Source: an uncultured Pseudomonadota bacterium
GTDB taxonomy: Bacteria; Pseudomonadota; Gammaproteobacteria; Burkholderiales; Burkholderiaceae_C
DNA: 29,488 nt
Direction of reading: 5' to 3'
NCBI GenBank assembly: GCA_900320815.1
Contig: ONTY01000001.1
Span: 1-29,488 of the forward strand
In this document: piece by piece, positions 17,172 to 25,806 of the stretch
Numbering within the stretch: position 1 is the first letter of the stretch
Layout: each line of letters begins with the position of its first letter
Notes under the pieces: model-generated
Seen by the model: the letters and a program-made list of their open reading frames with translations, nothing else
The model's database searches: none
What the model was told of the DNA's origin: nothing
Position numbers and translations under genes: made by a program

Positions 17172-17207
17172 AAAGCCGCCCGGACGAGAAAACCGGGCGG
17201 CTTTTTT
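17172..17207 (+). terminator. Strong rho-independent terminator
   Basis: A 12-bp perfect stem (AAAGCCGCCCGG at 17172-17183 with its complement from 17193) and a 9-nt loop run into six T. The left arm begins with A residues, so it may also stop transcripts coming from yhhQ on the other strand. Confidence 0.92.
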
Positions 17208-17236
17208 GTGATGCCTGAATGGCGTATGGATTGCCA

Positions 17237-17295
17237 GGGTATGCGTACATTGCCCTTATATATCGCTGGCAATGAACGGTAAACTGATGGAGTAT
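17237..17295 (-). repeat. ATACYC 59-bp element, copy 7
   Basis: On the minus strand, ATACTC (17295-17290) and ATACCC (17242-17237) start 53 bp apart. The stem is CATTGCC against GGGCAATG in the canonical columns. A second pairing, ATTGCCAG (17230-17237) with CTGGCAAT (17266-17273), is also possible. The element touches the stop codon of yhhQ (17295-17297). Confidence 0.85.
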
Positions 17296-17972
17296 CAGTC
17301 CGGCACGCTGGTGGCAAAACGCGGCGCAAGGGCAGCGGCGCGGCGGCGTTGCGCTTGAGTATGGGTGAGGCGGCGCGTGAGCACGCCCAGCAGCACGCCA
17401 TACGCCGGCAAAAACAGCAAGCCGGAAATGGCGAGTTTGCAGCCGTAATCCACGGCGGCAATTTCCGGCCAGTGCGCTGCCATAAACGCATCGCGGCTGG
17501 TGTAAAAGGCCACAGAGAAAAATATCAGCGTATCCAGCGCATTGCCCAGCACGGTGGAAGCGGCGGGCGCCGGCCACCATTGTTTCAATTGCCGCAGGCG
17601 GTTGAAGACAAACACATCCAGCAGCTGCCCGGCGGCATACGCGCTCAAACTCGCCAGCGCAATGCGCGCGGCGACGCTGTCAAACAGCACCAGCGGCGTA
17701 TGGCTGACAATGGAAAGCAGGTAGGAAAAAAGCAGCCCCGGCAGCATGGCGCTCAAAATGATGCGCCGCGCGTGCGGCGCGCCGAAAATACGCACCGTCA
17801 AATCGGTGGTGAGAAAAGTGAACGGGTAACTCAACGCCGCCCAGGTGGTGTGCACGCCAAACACCACAAACGGGTAGCGCACCAGCCAGTTGCTGGCGGT
17901 GATAATCAAAATATGAAAAAGCGTCAGCCAAAGGAGAGCGTGGCGCTGCTGCGCGGGAGTGAAAATGAACAT
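17295..17972 (-). CDS. yhhQ: Queuosine precursor transporter YhhQ (VUT family)
   Basis: This is an inner-membrane importer of the queuosine precursors preQ0/preQ1, needed when queuosine is salvaged for tRNA modification. The product is 225 residues, matching the E. coli protein (221). The sequence follows that protein closely from memory: ALLWLTLFHILIITASNWLV, FGVHTTWAALSYPF, TDLTVRIFGAPHARRII, YAAGQLLDVFVFNRLRQ, WWPAPAASTVLGNALDTL and LPAYGVLLG, with about six membrane segments. By this alignment the start is the ATG at 17972. An in-frame ATG at 18011 is the alternative. No preQ1 riboswitch is evident upstream. It lies 92 bp after prfA on the same strand. Confidence 0.93.
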   Translation of the reverse strand: MFIFTPAQQRHALLWLTLFHILIITASNWLVRYPFVVFGVHTTWAALSYPFTFLTTDLTVRIFGAPHARRIILSAMLPGLLFSYLLSIVSHTPLVLFDSVAARIALASLSAYAAGQLLDVFVFNRLRQLKQWWPAPAASTVLGNALDTLIFFSVAFYTSRDAFMAAHWPEIAAVDYGCKLAISGLLFLPAYGVLLGVLTRRLTHTQAQRRRAAALAPRFATSVPD

Positions 17973-18064
17973 GTGAAAATTGAAGATTATTGCGGCCAGG
18001 ACGCGATGCATCACGCCTACACGAAGATACGTGTTTTCGCATTTTGGCGCAGCGCCCTTGTTTA

Positions 18065-19141
18065 TTACGGATTTTGCGCGGCACTTTGCGCGGCGTCCCA
18101 CGCCTGGCGCAGGGCGTCCAGCAGGGGCTGCAGGCCACCGTCCATGATGGCGGGCAGCGCGTGCAGCGTCAGGCTGATGCGGTGATCCGTCACGCGCCCT
18201 TGCGGGAAGTTGTAGGTGCGAATGCGGTCGCTGCGATCGCCTGAGCCAATGAGGGCGCGGCGCGTGGCGGCTTCTTCGGCGGCGCGGGCGCTGCGCTCGC
18301 GCTCTTGCAGCCGCGCCTGCAGCACGCGCAGCGCCTGTGCCTTGTTGCTGTGCTGGCTGCGGCTGTCCTGGCATTCGGCCACAAGCCCCGTGGGCAGGTG
18401 CGTGGCGCGCACGGCGGAATCGGTTTTCTGGATGTGCTGCCCGCCAGCGCCGCTGGCGCGGAAGGTGTCGATGCGCACGTCCGCCATGTTCAGCGTGATG
18501 GGCTGCGCCTCGTCCGGCTCCGGCATCACGGCCACCGTGGCGGCGCTGGTGTGGATGCGCCCCTGCGCCTCGGTGACGGGCACGCGCTGCACACGGTGCC
18601 CGCCCGATTCAAAGCGCAGCGCGCCGTAGGCGCCATCGGCGGCAATGCGCAGCACCGCCTCCTTGTAGCCGCCAAGCGGCGCGGGCGCTTCGCTCAAAAG
18701 CTGCACCGGCCAGCCGCGCGCGCTGGCGTAGCGCGTGTACATGCGCAGCAGGTCGCCAGCAAACAGCGCCGATTCGTCGCCGCCCGTGCCCGCGCGCACT
18801 TCCAGCAGGGCGTAGCGCGCGTCATCCGGGTCCTGCGGGCGCAGCAGGTGCTCAAGCTCCGCCTCCAGCGCCGCCATCTCTTCTTGCGCGGCGCTGATTT
18901 CCTCGCGCGCCAGCGGCGCCATTTCGGGGTCGGCAAGCAGGGCGCGGGCGGCTTCCAAGTCAGCGGCGCGCTGCTGGTGGCGCTGCCACGCCTCAACTGT
19001 GGGCGCAAGCTGGCTGCGCTCGCGCGTCAGCGCCGTGGCCTGCTGCGGGTCAGCGGCCACGTCGCTTTGCGCGAGCAGATAGTCAAGTTCAGCGAGCCGC
19101 GCCGCCTGGCGCTCCAACTCGCTTGTCATGGATGCGTGCAT
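18065..19141 (-). CDS. prfA: Peptide chain release factor 1
   Basis: RF1 recognises UAA and UAG stop codons and triggers peptidyl-tRNA hydrolysis on the ribosome. The product is 358 residues, as expected. The stop-codon-reading PxT motif is PVT in [15 protein letters not shown], and the catalytic GGQ is in [34 protein letters not shown] and [18 protein letters not shown] are also typical. I chose the ATG at 19141 (MHASM start), which aligns with the usual start better than 19129. The common neighbours hemA and prmC are absent on both sides. Upstream lie two repeat elements and then radA. Confidence 0.95.
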   Translation of the reverse strand: MHASMTSELERQAARLAELDYLLAQSDVAADPQQATALTRERSQLAPTVEAWQRHQQRAADLEAARALLADPEMAPLAREEISAAQEEMAALEAELEHLLRPQDPDDARYALLEVRAGTGGDESALFAGDLLRMYTRYASARGWPVQLLSEAPAPLGGYKEAVLRIAADGAYGALRFESGGHRVQRVPVTEAQGRIHTSAATVAVMPEPDEAQPITLNMADVRIDTFRASGAGGQHIQKTDSAVRATHLPTGLVAECQDSRSQHSNKAQALRVLQARLQERERSARAAEEAATRRALIGSGDRSDRIRTYNFPQGRVTDHRISLTLHALPAIMDGGLQPLLDALRQAWDAAQSAAQNP

Positions 19142-19196
19142 GGGGCGCGATTGTGGAACAAGGGGTGGAGATGCTGGGCGCGTGCTGCACGTTGAT

Positions 19197-19255
19197 ATAC
19201 CCCAGAATAAATAACAAGAATGCCGGCAATATATGCCGGCATTCAGGCAATACCC
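19197..19255 (+). repeat. ATACYC 59-bp element, copy 8
   Basis: ATACCC boxes at 19197-19202 and 19250-19255 start 53 bp apart. The stem is a perfect 11 bp: GAATGCCGGCA (19218-19228), loop ATATA, TGCCGGCATTC (19234-19244). It is the clearest hairpin of the family. It points against the flanking radA and prfA genes. Confidence 0.92.
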
Positions 19256-19291
19256 AACAAAAACTGTGGAAAGCAAAAGACGCATTTTTTG

Positions 19292-19350
19292 ATACCCAAG
19301 TCACTGATGCAGCACTGCCGGCGATATTTGCAGGCAAGCAAGAGATACTC
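19292..19350 (+). repeat. ATACYC 59-bp element, copy 9
   Basis: ATACCC (19292-19297) and ATACTC (19345-19350) start 53 bp apart. The stem is TGCCGGC (19316-19322) against GCAGGCA (19330-19336), with one mismatch. It starts 95 bp after copy 8 in the same direction, forming a tandem pair between radA and prfA. Confidence 0.88.
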
Positions 19351-19374
19351 ATCGCAACTAGAATGGCTGGGAAA

Positions 19375-20772
19375 TCAATCGCCCGCACGCAACTCGCGCA
19401 CAGCGGCAATCGCCTCGTCCACGCGCGAGACGGGCAGCAGGCGCAGCCCTTCAAACGCCTTGGCACTGCGGCGCGGGGGCATGTTGGCGCGCGGCAGCAG
19501 GGCGGTGGAAAAGCCGAGTTTGGCGGCTTCGCGCAGCCTCTCTTGCCCGCGCGGGGCCGGGCGCACTTCACCCGCCAGGCCGACTTCGCCAAAGGCGACG
19601 AAGCCGCGCGGCAGCGCGCGAGCGCTCAGGCTGCTGCCGATGGCCAGCATCACCGCCAAATCTGCCGCAGGCTCGGCGATGCGCACGCCGCCCACAGCGT
19701 TGATGAACACGTCCTGGTCGCCGCAGGCCACGCCCGCGTGCCGGTGCAGCACGGCAAGCAGCATGGCCAGGCGTTCGCGGTCCAGCCCCACGGACAGGCG
19801 CCTGGGCGCGGCGGCGCCTGCTTCGTCCACCAGCGCCTGCACCTCCACGAGCATGGGGCGCGTGCCCTCCAGCGCGGCGAGCACGCAGCTTCCAGGCACG
19901 GGGCGCTCGTGCTGGCCAAGAAAGATGGCGCTGGGGTTGCTCACGCCCTTCAAGCCGCTTTCCGTCATGGCGAAGACGCCGATTTCGCCCGCCGCGCCAA
20001 AGCGGTTCTTGATGGCGCGTATGAGCCGGAATGAGGAGTGCGTGTCGCCCTCAAAGTAAAGCACGGTGTCCACGATGTGCTCGAGCACGCGCGGGCCGGC
20101 AAGCTGCCCGTCCTTGGTCACATGCCCCACGAGGATGATGGTGCAGCCCTGCGCCTTGGCCCAGCGCGTGAGCTGCGCGGCGCACTCGCGCACCTGCCCC
20201 ACGCTGCCGGGGGCGCTGGTGAGTTGGTCGCTGTAGACGGTCTGGATGGAGTCAATGACGGCGACTGCCGGGCGCACCTCGGCGAGTGTGGCGAGGATGG
20301 CTTCCAGCCTGATTTCCGCCAGCACATTCATCATGGACGCGCCCACGCCCAGCCGCCTGGCGCGCAGCGCCACCTGCGCGCCGCTTTCCTCGCCCGTCAC
20401 ATACAGCGCCGCCACGCCCGCGCCGTGCAGCGCGTGCAGCGCCTGCAGCAGCAGCGTGGATTTGCCGATGCCCGGGTCGCCCCCCAGCAGCACCACCGCG
20501 CCCGCGACGATGCCGCCGCCCAGCGCCCGGTCAAGCTCCGCGTGCCCCGTGGGGATGCGCGCCACCTCCTGCGCTTCAATGGCCGCCAGCGGCTGCACCG
20601 GCTGCGGCGCCGCCAGCGGCTCAGCGCTGCTGCGGCGCGGCGACAGGGCGGGCATGGCGGGCACTTCTTCCAGCGTGTTCCACGCCCCGCACGACGGACA
20701 CCGCCCCAGCCAGCGCGCACTGCCCGCACCACAGGCGTTGCAAAGAAAGCTCGGTTTGGCGGGGCGGGGCAT
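19375..20772 (-). CDS. radA: DNA repair protein RadA (Sms)
   Basis: RadA is a RecA-like DNA-dependent ATPase/helicase that promotes branch migration of recombination intermediates. The product is 465 residues, normal for the family. It has an N-terminal zinc finger C11-x2-C14-x10-C25-x2-C28, a Walker A GGDPGIGKST near residue 100, a Walker B around AVIDSIQT, the RadA-specific KNRFG motif, and a C-terminal Lon-like domain with FGEVGLAGEVRP. The ATG at 20772 gives the standard start, followed by the zinc finger. It lies 26 bp downstream of the restriction enzyme gene on the same strand, so it may be co-transcribed with the restriction-modification pair. Confidence 0.95.
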   Translation of the reverse strand: MPRPAKPSFLCNACGAGSARWLGRCPSCGAWNTLEEVPAMPALSPRRSSAEPLAAPQPVQPLAAIEAQEVARIPTGHAELDRALGGGIVAGAVVLLGGDPGIGKSTLLLQALHALHGAGVAALYVTGEESGAQVALRARRLGVGASMMNVLAEIRLEAILATLAEVRPAVAVIDSIQTVYSDQLTSAPGSVGQVRECAAQLTRWAKAQGCTIILVGHVTKDGQLAGPRVLEHIVDTVLYFEGDTHSSFRLIRAIKNRFGAAGEIGVFAMTESGLKGVSNPSAIFLGQHERPVPGSCVLAALEGTRPMLVEVQALVDEAGAAAPRRLSVGLDRERLAMLLAVLHRHAGVACGDQDVFINAVGGVRIAEPAADLAVMLAIGSSLSARALPRGFVAFGEVGLAGEVRPAPRGQERLREAAKLGFSTALLPRANMPPRRSAKAFEGLRLLPVSRVDEAIAAVRELRAGD

Positions 20773-20798
20773 GGCGGGGCGTATGGTGTGTGGAAGGG

Positions 20799-21917
20799 TT
20801 ATTCGCCGCTTTCGGCGGCCTGGCGCAGCGCCAGAAATACTTCTTTCAGGCTCTGGCTGACGGCTGAATCGGGTTCAGCCAGGAGCAAATCCTGATAGGC
20901 GTCAAGGTAATTCGCGCGCAAGCGGTGGAACAGGTGCAGGAAGTGCCGCAGGAAGCCGACACAGTCAAGGACGGCAATTTCTGTGCCGTCGAGTTTTTCA
21001 TAAAAAGAAGCGGCGTATTCGGCAACGCCCGGATCAATGGTGTCAGTAGTGACAAACAGATAGTTGTGGATGCGGTGCGGGGCGCGAGCTATTTTCAGGG
21101 CGGCAGCGTCAATATCGTCCGCTGAAACGCGCTTCATCTTCATTTCATAGACGGTGACAGCGGTGTTTTCTCCAGTCAGGCATATTTCTACGTCGCCCAG
21201 TGCGCCGGTTTGCAAATCGGCGGCATTGTGTGCGAGCAAGGGCAGGATATGTTTGCCCAAGCGTTCCTGCGCAGCCTTGTATGCCGCAGCAACAATCAGC
21301 ACTGGCAGGCGGCTGGCATTTTTGCAGGCAAGGTGCTGGCTGAGGAGTGTGATGATGGCCTCAGATGACAGGGGCAGTGCACCACGGTTTTGCTTTTGCG
21401 CCTCAAGTAGGGCAGTGATGAGCGCCAGTTTTTCATCGCGCATCAACATGAGGGTGCGTACGGTTTCTACAAGCAGGGATTCGGCATTGATGCGCTGCCT
21501 GGCAACATCTTCAAGCAGTGCAAGCGTGTTTTTATAGAGTTCACGTGGCCTGCCGACAAGTTCAATATCGGTGGTCAGTGCATGGTTGATGTTGCGCAGC
21601 GTGGGCGTGAGAAATGCCGTGGTCTGGTTGACAGGCAGGCGGTGCTCGTTGATGAATGCAGTCAGATAACGCTCGTCATACGTGCGTCCGGAAAAACTGT
21701 CGACGCCACCAATTTCGGTGTATGGCTTGCGCGGGTCAACGTCTGGCTGGTGCAATTTGGCGAGCAGGCACGCCATGAGCAGCCGCACGCCGGCACGGTT
21801 GCCCATGCAGCGGCACACATAATCAAGGCGCTCGCGGATGGCGGTGTCGGCAATGGCGGAGGCAGAGGCAGCAGAGGCTTTTTGGAAAATGCCGTGCAGA
21901 ATGTCGTGCGGCGTCAT
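20799..21917 (-). CDS. Type II restriction endonuclease, SacI-like family
   Basis: The product is 372 residues. I assign it from memory to the SacI-like restriction enzymes by the block GGVDSFSGRTYDERYLTAFI, then HRLPVNQTTAFLTPTLRN and VGRPRELY. A PD-(D/E)xK-type nuclease core is suggested by GDVEICL followed by VYEMKMKR (about residues 239-262), where Asp, Glu and Lys would be the metal-binding triad. Its start overlaps the stop of the methyltransferase gene by four bases (ATGA, 21914-21917). The methyltransferase is upstream, so the protective enzyme is translated first. GC content is lower than that of priA and radA, consistent with acquisition as a module. SacI itself cuts GAGCTC; the specificity here is inferred only from family likeness. 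Confidence 0.85.
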   Translation of the reverse strand: MTPHDILHGIFQKASAASASAIADTAIRERLDYVCRCMGNRAGVRLLMACLLAKLHQPDVDPRKPYTEIGGVDSFSGRTYDERYLTAFINEHRLPVNQTTAFLTPTLRNINHALTTDIELVGRPRELYKNTLALLEDVARQRINAESLLVETVRTLMLMRDEKLALITALLEAQKQNRGALPLSSEAIITLLSQHLACKNASRLPVLIVAAAYKAAQERLGKHILPLLAHNAADLQTGALGDVEICLTGENTAVTVYEMKMKRVSADDIDAAALKIARAPHRIHNYLFVTTDTIDPGVAEYAASFYEKLDGTEIAVLDCVGFLRHFLHLFHRLRANYLDAYQDLLLAEPDSAVSQSLKEVFLALRQAAESGE

Positions 21918-22840
21918 GCGAACAATTCCTGTTGCGGGCGCGGGTTGTAGTTTGTCCAGAGCACTTCCACGCGGCTGCCCTTGGTGGAATGGATGGTTTT
22001 GTCGGCGCCGCGCGTTTTGTACCAGCGGCCTGGCTCGAATAATTCGTCCATGAGCGGGTGTTCGTAGCCGGAAACGGCGACTTTGCCCTGACAGGCATTA
22101 AGGGTACGCGCCAGTTCGCGGTGCTGTGCCTCGTCCATTTCAAAGCCGTATGCCTTGGCATCGCCGCGTGTGGCATGCAAATACGGTGGGTCGCAGTAAA
22201 ACAGCGTGTCCGGGCTGTCGTACAGGCGAATCACATCAACCGCCGGGCGGTTTTCTATCTGTACGCGCAGCAGCCGCTCGGCGATGCTGTCCAGCGCCTG
22301 CACGCCGCCAAGCCAGCGCGAGACGACGCCTGACATGCCGGCACGGCTGGTGTTCTTGCAATTGGCCCAGCGGCCAAGGGAAGCGGTTTGCGCCAGCCCT
22401 GTGCGTGTTTGCCGCGCGCGCACGTAAAAACGCCGGGCGCGCTCTACGGCGCTGATGTCTACGCCATTCTCATAAATGGCCAGGTGATATTCTTCGCGGG
22501 AAAATGGCGTGAGCGCAATGGCGCGTATCAGGGCTTCGTGTTCGTCGCGCAGCACGCGGAAGAAATTGACCACGTCGCCGTCAATATCGTTGTACGTTTC
22601 CACCGGAGAAGTCTCGCGGTTGAGCAGCACGGCGGCAGAGCCGGCAAACGGCTCGCAATAGTGGTGGCAGGCAGGCAGCAGCGGCAGCAGCCAGTCAAGG
22701 TGCGAAAACTTGCCGCCGTACCAGCCAAAGGCAATGCGCCGTTTGCGGCTGCGTGGGAGCACGGCCAGGCCGCCGACATCGTCCATGTAAATGGGAGACG
22801 GCGTTCGGGTGCGTGATGTGGTGTGCGCGAGGTGCGTCAT
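21914..22840 (-). CDS. DNA adenine methyltransferase, D12 class (restriction-modification partner)
   Basis: This enzyme methylates the N6 of adenine in the target of the adjacent endonuclease. The product is 308 residues. The alpha/D12 motif order is visible: FGWYGGKFSHLDWLLPLLP near residue 38, the SAM-binding CEPFAGSAAVLLN, YNDIDGDVVNFFRVLR, and the catalytic FYCDPPYLHAT near residue 213. SGYEHPLMDELFE and the C-terminal WTNYN are also typical of Dam-like enzymes. The start at 22840 leaves about 35 extra residues before the core; a later start is possible. It is coupled to the endonuclease by the ATGA overlap. Together they form a compact type II system between priA and radA. Confidence 0.92.
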   Translation of the reverse strand: MTHLAHTTSRTRTPSPIYMDDVGGLAVLPRSRKRRIAFGWYGGKFSHLDWLLPLLPACHHYCEPFAGSAAVLLNRETSPVETYNDIDGDVVNFFRVLRDEHEALIRAIALTPFSREEYHLAIYENGVDISAVERARRFYVRARQTRTGLAQTASLGRWANCKNTSRAGMSGVVSRWLGGVQALDSIAERLLRVQIENRPAVDVIRLYDSPDTLFYCDPPYLHATRGDAKAYGFEMDEAQHRELARTLNACQGKVAVSGYEHPLMDELFEPGRWYKTRGADKTIHSTKGSRVEVLWTNYNPRPQQELFA

Positions 22841-22892
22841 GGTGTGCTGCGGAGGTGTTCAGGCGGCATTGTGCGATATGCAGCAAACAGGC

Positions 22893-22952
22893 TGGTATAT
22901 GTTGGTCACCGGCTTATAGTTACCGGCGACGAAAGGTATTTGTGCAGAGTAT
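22893..22952 (-). repeat. ATACYC 60-bp element, copy 10
   Basis: On the minus strand, ATACTC (22952-22947) and ATACCA (22898-22893) start 54 bp apart, one more than usual. The stem is GTCACCGG (22905-22912) against CCGGCGAC (22923-22930), with one mismatch. The pair at stem position 25 is C-G here against T-A elsewhere, a compensating change. It lies between priA and the methyltransferase gene. Confidence 0.75.
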
Positions 22953-22962
22953 ATGAATGCAG

Positions 22963-25092
22963 TCACACCCCGAGCGGATCTACGTCAATCGCCCAGCGGA
23001 TGACGCTGCGGTGCTTGGGGCGCAGGGCGCGCAGTTGCTGTTCGGCGGCGGTGAGCGCCTGCGCGAGGGCAGAGCGCGCGCGGCTTTCCACGAGGAGCTG
23101 GGCGCGTTCCACGCCAGCCACGCGCTGCACGGGTAGCGGCACGGGGGGCGACCAGGCAAGCTGCGCGGCGGCGGGGCTGGCGGCGAGGGCGTCCTGCACG
23201 GCGCGGGCGGCGGCGGCAAGAAAGGCGTGCGCGGCCTCCTGCGTCCTGGCGTCGGCGCGCAGCAGCGCAAGGTGCATGTAGGGGGGCAGTCCAGCGGCGC
23301 GACGCTCGTCCAGTTGCTGCGCGGCAAAGCCGGCCCAGTCGTGCGCGGCGAGGGCGGCAAAGAGTGGGTGCTGCGGCATGGTGGTTTGCACCCACATCTG
23401 CGCGGGAGCGGCGCTTTCGTCATCGGCACGCCCGGCGCGGCCAGCGGCCTGCATGAGCAGCGCCAGCAGGCGCTCGGGCGCGCGAAAGTCGCTGGACAGC
23501 AGCGCCGCGTCCGGATTGATGGCGGCCACAAGCGCAACGCGGCGGAAGTCGTGCCCCTTGGCAATCATTTGCGTGCCCACGAGCACGTCCACCTCGCCGC
23601 TGTGTACGGCGGCCAGATGCGCGTCAAGCTGCCCGGCGCCGCGCGTGCTGTCGGCGTCAATGCGCAGCACGCGCGCGGGGCTGCCGTCGGGGCGCTGCAC
23701 TTGCGTGAGGGCGGCGGCGATGCGCTCTTCCAGCTGTTCGGTGCCCAGCGTGCCGGTGCCGATGTCCAGGTTGCCGCATTCGGGGCAGGCGCGCGGCACG
23801 GGTTGCGCCAGGCCGCAGTGGTGGCAGCGCAGCGTGCGGTCGCTTTTGTGGAAGGCGCGCCAGGCGCTGCAGTGCGGGCATTCGCTGCTCCAGCCGCACG
23901 CCCTGCAGTGCAGCGCGGCGGCCCACCCCCGGCGGTTGAGCAGCAGCAGCGCCTGCTGACCGGCGCGCACGCACGCGCGGATGGCCGCCAGCAGCGGCGG
24001 GGCGATGACAGTGCCGCGCGGAGCGCGGCGCATGTCCACGCGGCGCACAGCGGGCAGGCGGCTGCCGCTGGCGCGCTGTGGCAGGGCAAGAAGCTGGTAG
24101 CGCCCGGGGCCAGCAGGCGGCGGGATGCTGGCGTGCCAGCTTTCCAGCGACGGTGTGGCGGAGCCAAGGATGATGGGCACGCGCGCATGGTGCGCGCGCC
24201 AGATGGCGAGGTCGCGCGCGGAGTAGCGCGCGCCTTCCTGCTGCTTGTAGCTGGCGTCGTGCTCCTCGTCCACGGCGATGAGCGCCAGCTGCGGCAGCGG
24301 CGTGAGCGCGGCCACGCGCGTGCCCAGCACGATGCGCGCAGCGCCGGTGTGCGCGCGCAGCCAGGCGGCGAGGCGCTGCGCGGGGGTGAGGGCGCTGTGC
24401 AGCACGGCGACGCTGCCCGCGCCCAGCAGCGGCTCAAAGCGGTGCGTGAAACGGTCAGCGAGCTGGGGCGTCAAGTTGATTTCGGGCACAAGGATGAGGG
24501 CCTGCGCCGCTGCGTCCGCCTCCAGCGCGCGCTGCACGGCGCGCATGTAGACCTCGGTTTTGCCGCTGCCGGTGACGCCAAAGAGCAGGAAAACGCCCGC
24601 GCGTTGCTGCGCGATGGCCTCCAGCGCGGCGCCCTGTTCAGCGGAGGGCTGCGGCGGTGTGTCGGGGGTGGAGGGTTGTTCTTTCCGGGCTTTTTCGGCG
24701 CGCTTTTCCAGCCGCTTCATGCTGCCTTCAAGCTGTGCGTTGCTCATGCGGCGCAGCGTGGGCGGCAGGGCAGCGAGCGCCACTTCGCCCAGCGCGCTGT
24801 GGTAGTAGCGCGCGGTGAAGGCGATGAGGGCGCGCCAGTGCGCGTCCAGCGGCGGCAGCGCGGCGAGCACCTCGCTCACCGGGCGCTCGGCCCAGGGCGG
24901 CGCGGGGCTGGCGGCAGCCGCCTCGCACGAGCAGACGATGCCGGGCACCTCGCGCCGGCCAAGCGGCACGCGCACCAGCGTGCCGGGAGGCACTTCGTGC
25001 GCGGCAAGGTAGCTGAGCGGCTCATTGATGCTGCTGTGCGCGGGCGCGCTGACGGCCACGTGCAGGCGCCAAGGCAGGGTTTGGAGGGTCAC
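22963..25092 (-). CDS. priA: Primosomal protein N' (replication restart helicase PriA)
   Basis: PriA is a 3'-5' superfamily 2 helicase that reloads the replisome at stalled or collapsed forks. The product is 709 residues. Visible features are the N-terminal DNA-binding domain, Walker A GVTGSGKTE near residue 172, the DEEHD box followed by SYKQQEGARYSARDLA, a zinc-binding region with paired cysteines (CRACGWSSECPHC, then CHHCG and CPECGN), GTQMIAKGHDF, and QAAGRAGR. I chose the GTG at 25092 because AAAGGGGG precedes it at good distance and the N-terminus VTLQTLPWRLHVAV fits the family. An ATG at 25155 lies inside the duplicated non-coding segment. hemE lies upstream on the same strand beyond a 744-bp gap. 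Confidence 0.95.
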   Translation of the reverse strand: MTLQTLPWRLHVAVSAPAHSSINEPLSYLAAHEVPPGTLVRVPLGRREVPGIVCSCEAAAASPAPPWAERPVSEVLAALPPLDAHWRALIAFTARYYHSALGEVALAALPPTLRRMSNAQLEGSMKRLEKRAEKARKEQPSTPDTPPQPSAEQGAALEAIAQQRAGVFLLFGVTGSGKTEVYMRAVQRALEADAAAQALILVPEINLTPQLADRFTHRFEPLLGAGSVAVLHSALTPAQRLAAWLRAHTGAARIVLGTRVAALTPLPQLALIAVDEEHDASYKQQEGARYSARDLAIWRAHHARVPIILGSATPSLESWHASIPPPAGPGRYQLLALPQRASGSRLPAVRRVDMRRAPRGTVIAPPLLAAIRACVRAGQQALLLLNRRGWAAALHCRACGWSSECPHCSAWRAFHKSDRTLRCHHCGLAQPVPRACPECGNLDIGTGTLGTEQLEERIAAALTQVQRPDGSPARVLRIDADSTRGAGQLDAHLAAVHSGEVDVLVGTQMIAKGHDFRRVALVAAINPDAALLSSDFRAPERLLALLMQAAGRAGRADDESAAPAQMWVQTTMPQHPLFAALAAHDWAGFAAQQLDERRAAGLPPYMHLALLRADARTQEAAHAFLAAAARAVQDALAASPAAAQLAWSPPVPLPVQRVAGVERAQLLVESRARSALAQALTAAEQQLRALRPKHRSVIRWAIDVDPLGV

Positions 25093-25120
25093 GGCGCCCC
25101 CTTTGCAGTCGTGAAACTTG

Positions 25121-25319
25121 GCGCCACATCTTTGTTGTGGCGCAGCTTTTGGCAACTATCCCCAGATTCTGTGGACAACTTTGTGGAAAAGCATTGGAGC
25201 GTCGCAGCAAAGCGCCGCGCCGCGCGCCTTGCGGCAGACTGCCCAGCAAAACGGCAAGCGGGAAAAAACCTTGTATGCCAATGGCTTGGTGCGCCGCGCA
25301 AAGCTGATAGCACGCACGG
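25121..25319. repeat. Direct repeat, about 200 bp, copy A
   Basis: It is highly similar to 25418-25616 at a constant offset of 297 bp, without visible insertions or deletions. It contains the DnaA-box-like group at 25156-25190. All frames through it are short or uncharacteristic, so I treat it as non-coding. Confidence 0.9.
25156..25190 (-). promoter_or_regulatory. DnaA-box-like cluster, group 1
   Basis: CTATCCCCA (25156-25164), TGTGGACAA (25170-25178) and TGTGGAAAA (25182-25190) differ by one or two bases from the DnaA consensus TTATCCACA or its complement TGTGGATAA. The last two start 12 bp apart, as in the other groups. Confidence 0.5.
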
Positions 25320-25417
25320 CGCGCGCAGCGGGCAGACAGCGAAACGGGCGCCGCGCGCTGTGCATAAACCGGCAGAGCACGCCGCGTGCCGAGGCGCTGG
25401 GGAAACATGAAGATGAA

Positions 25418-25616
25418 GCGCCAAGCCTTTGTTGTGACGCAGCTTTTGGCAGCTATCCCCAGATTCTGTGGACAACTTTGTGGAAAAGCATTGGAGCGTT
25501 GCCGCAAAGCGCCGCGCCGCGCGCCTTGCGGCAGACTGCCCAGCAAAACGGCAGGCGAGAAAAAACCTTGTGTGCCAATGGCTTGGTGCGCCGCGCAGAG
25601 CCGATAGCACACGCGC
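25418..25616. repeat. Direct repeat, about 200 bp, copy B
   Basis: Second copy of 25121-25319. The segment from CTATCCCC through the TGTGGA boxes is unchanged, and most differences fall near the ends. Confidence 0.9.
25453..25487 (-). promoter_or_regulatory. DnaA-box-like cluster, group 2
   Basis: It has the same three boxes as group 1 at the same spacing: CTATCCCCA (25453-25461), TGTGGACAA (25467-25475) and TGTGGAAAA (25479-25487). Confidence 0.5.
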
Positions 25617-25699
25617 CGCATGTGGTGGGCAGGCTGCCTCCACAGTGCACGGCACCCAGTCTTGGGCATGGCGCGGTTTTCTGGCTTCATTGCAGCGCC

Positions 25700-25739
25700 T
25701 GTGGATAAGTCTGTGGGCAAATGTGGGACATGCCCCACA
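25700..25739 (-). promoter_or_regulatory. DnaA-box cluster, group 3, with hairpin
   Basis: TGTGGATAA (25700-25708) is a perfect DnaA consensus box. TGTGGGCAA (25712-25720) follows 12 bp later, the same spacing as in groups 1 and 2. TGTGGG (25722-25727) can pair with CCCACA (25734-25739). No AT-rich unwinding region is obvious nearby. Confidence 0.5.
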
Positions 25740-25806
25740 ACGGCGCTGGCGGCGCGCCACGCATGGCAGCGCGCTGTGCATCAGTGCCCCTTCCTTTAGC
25801 CCGCCT

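Noticed and set aside
23227..25410. Long plus-strand open frame opposite priA (727 codons)
   Set aside because: It is antisense to PriA, which has all its motifs. The product is low-complexity and extends into the duplicated non-coding segment.
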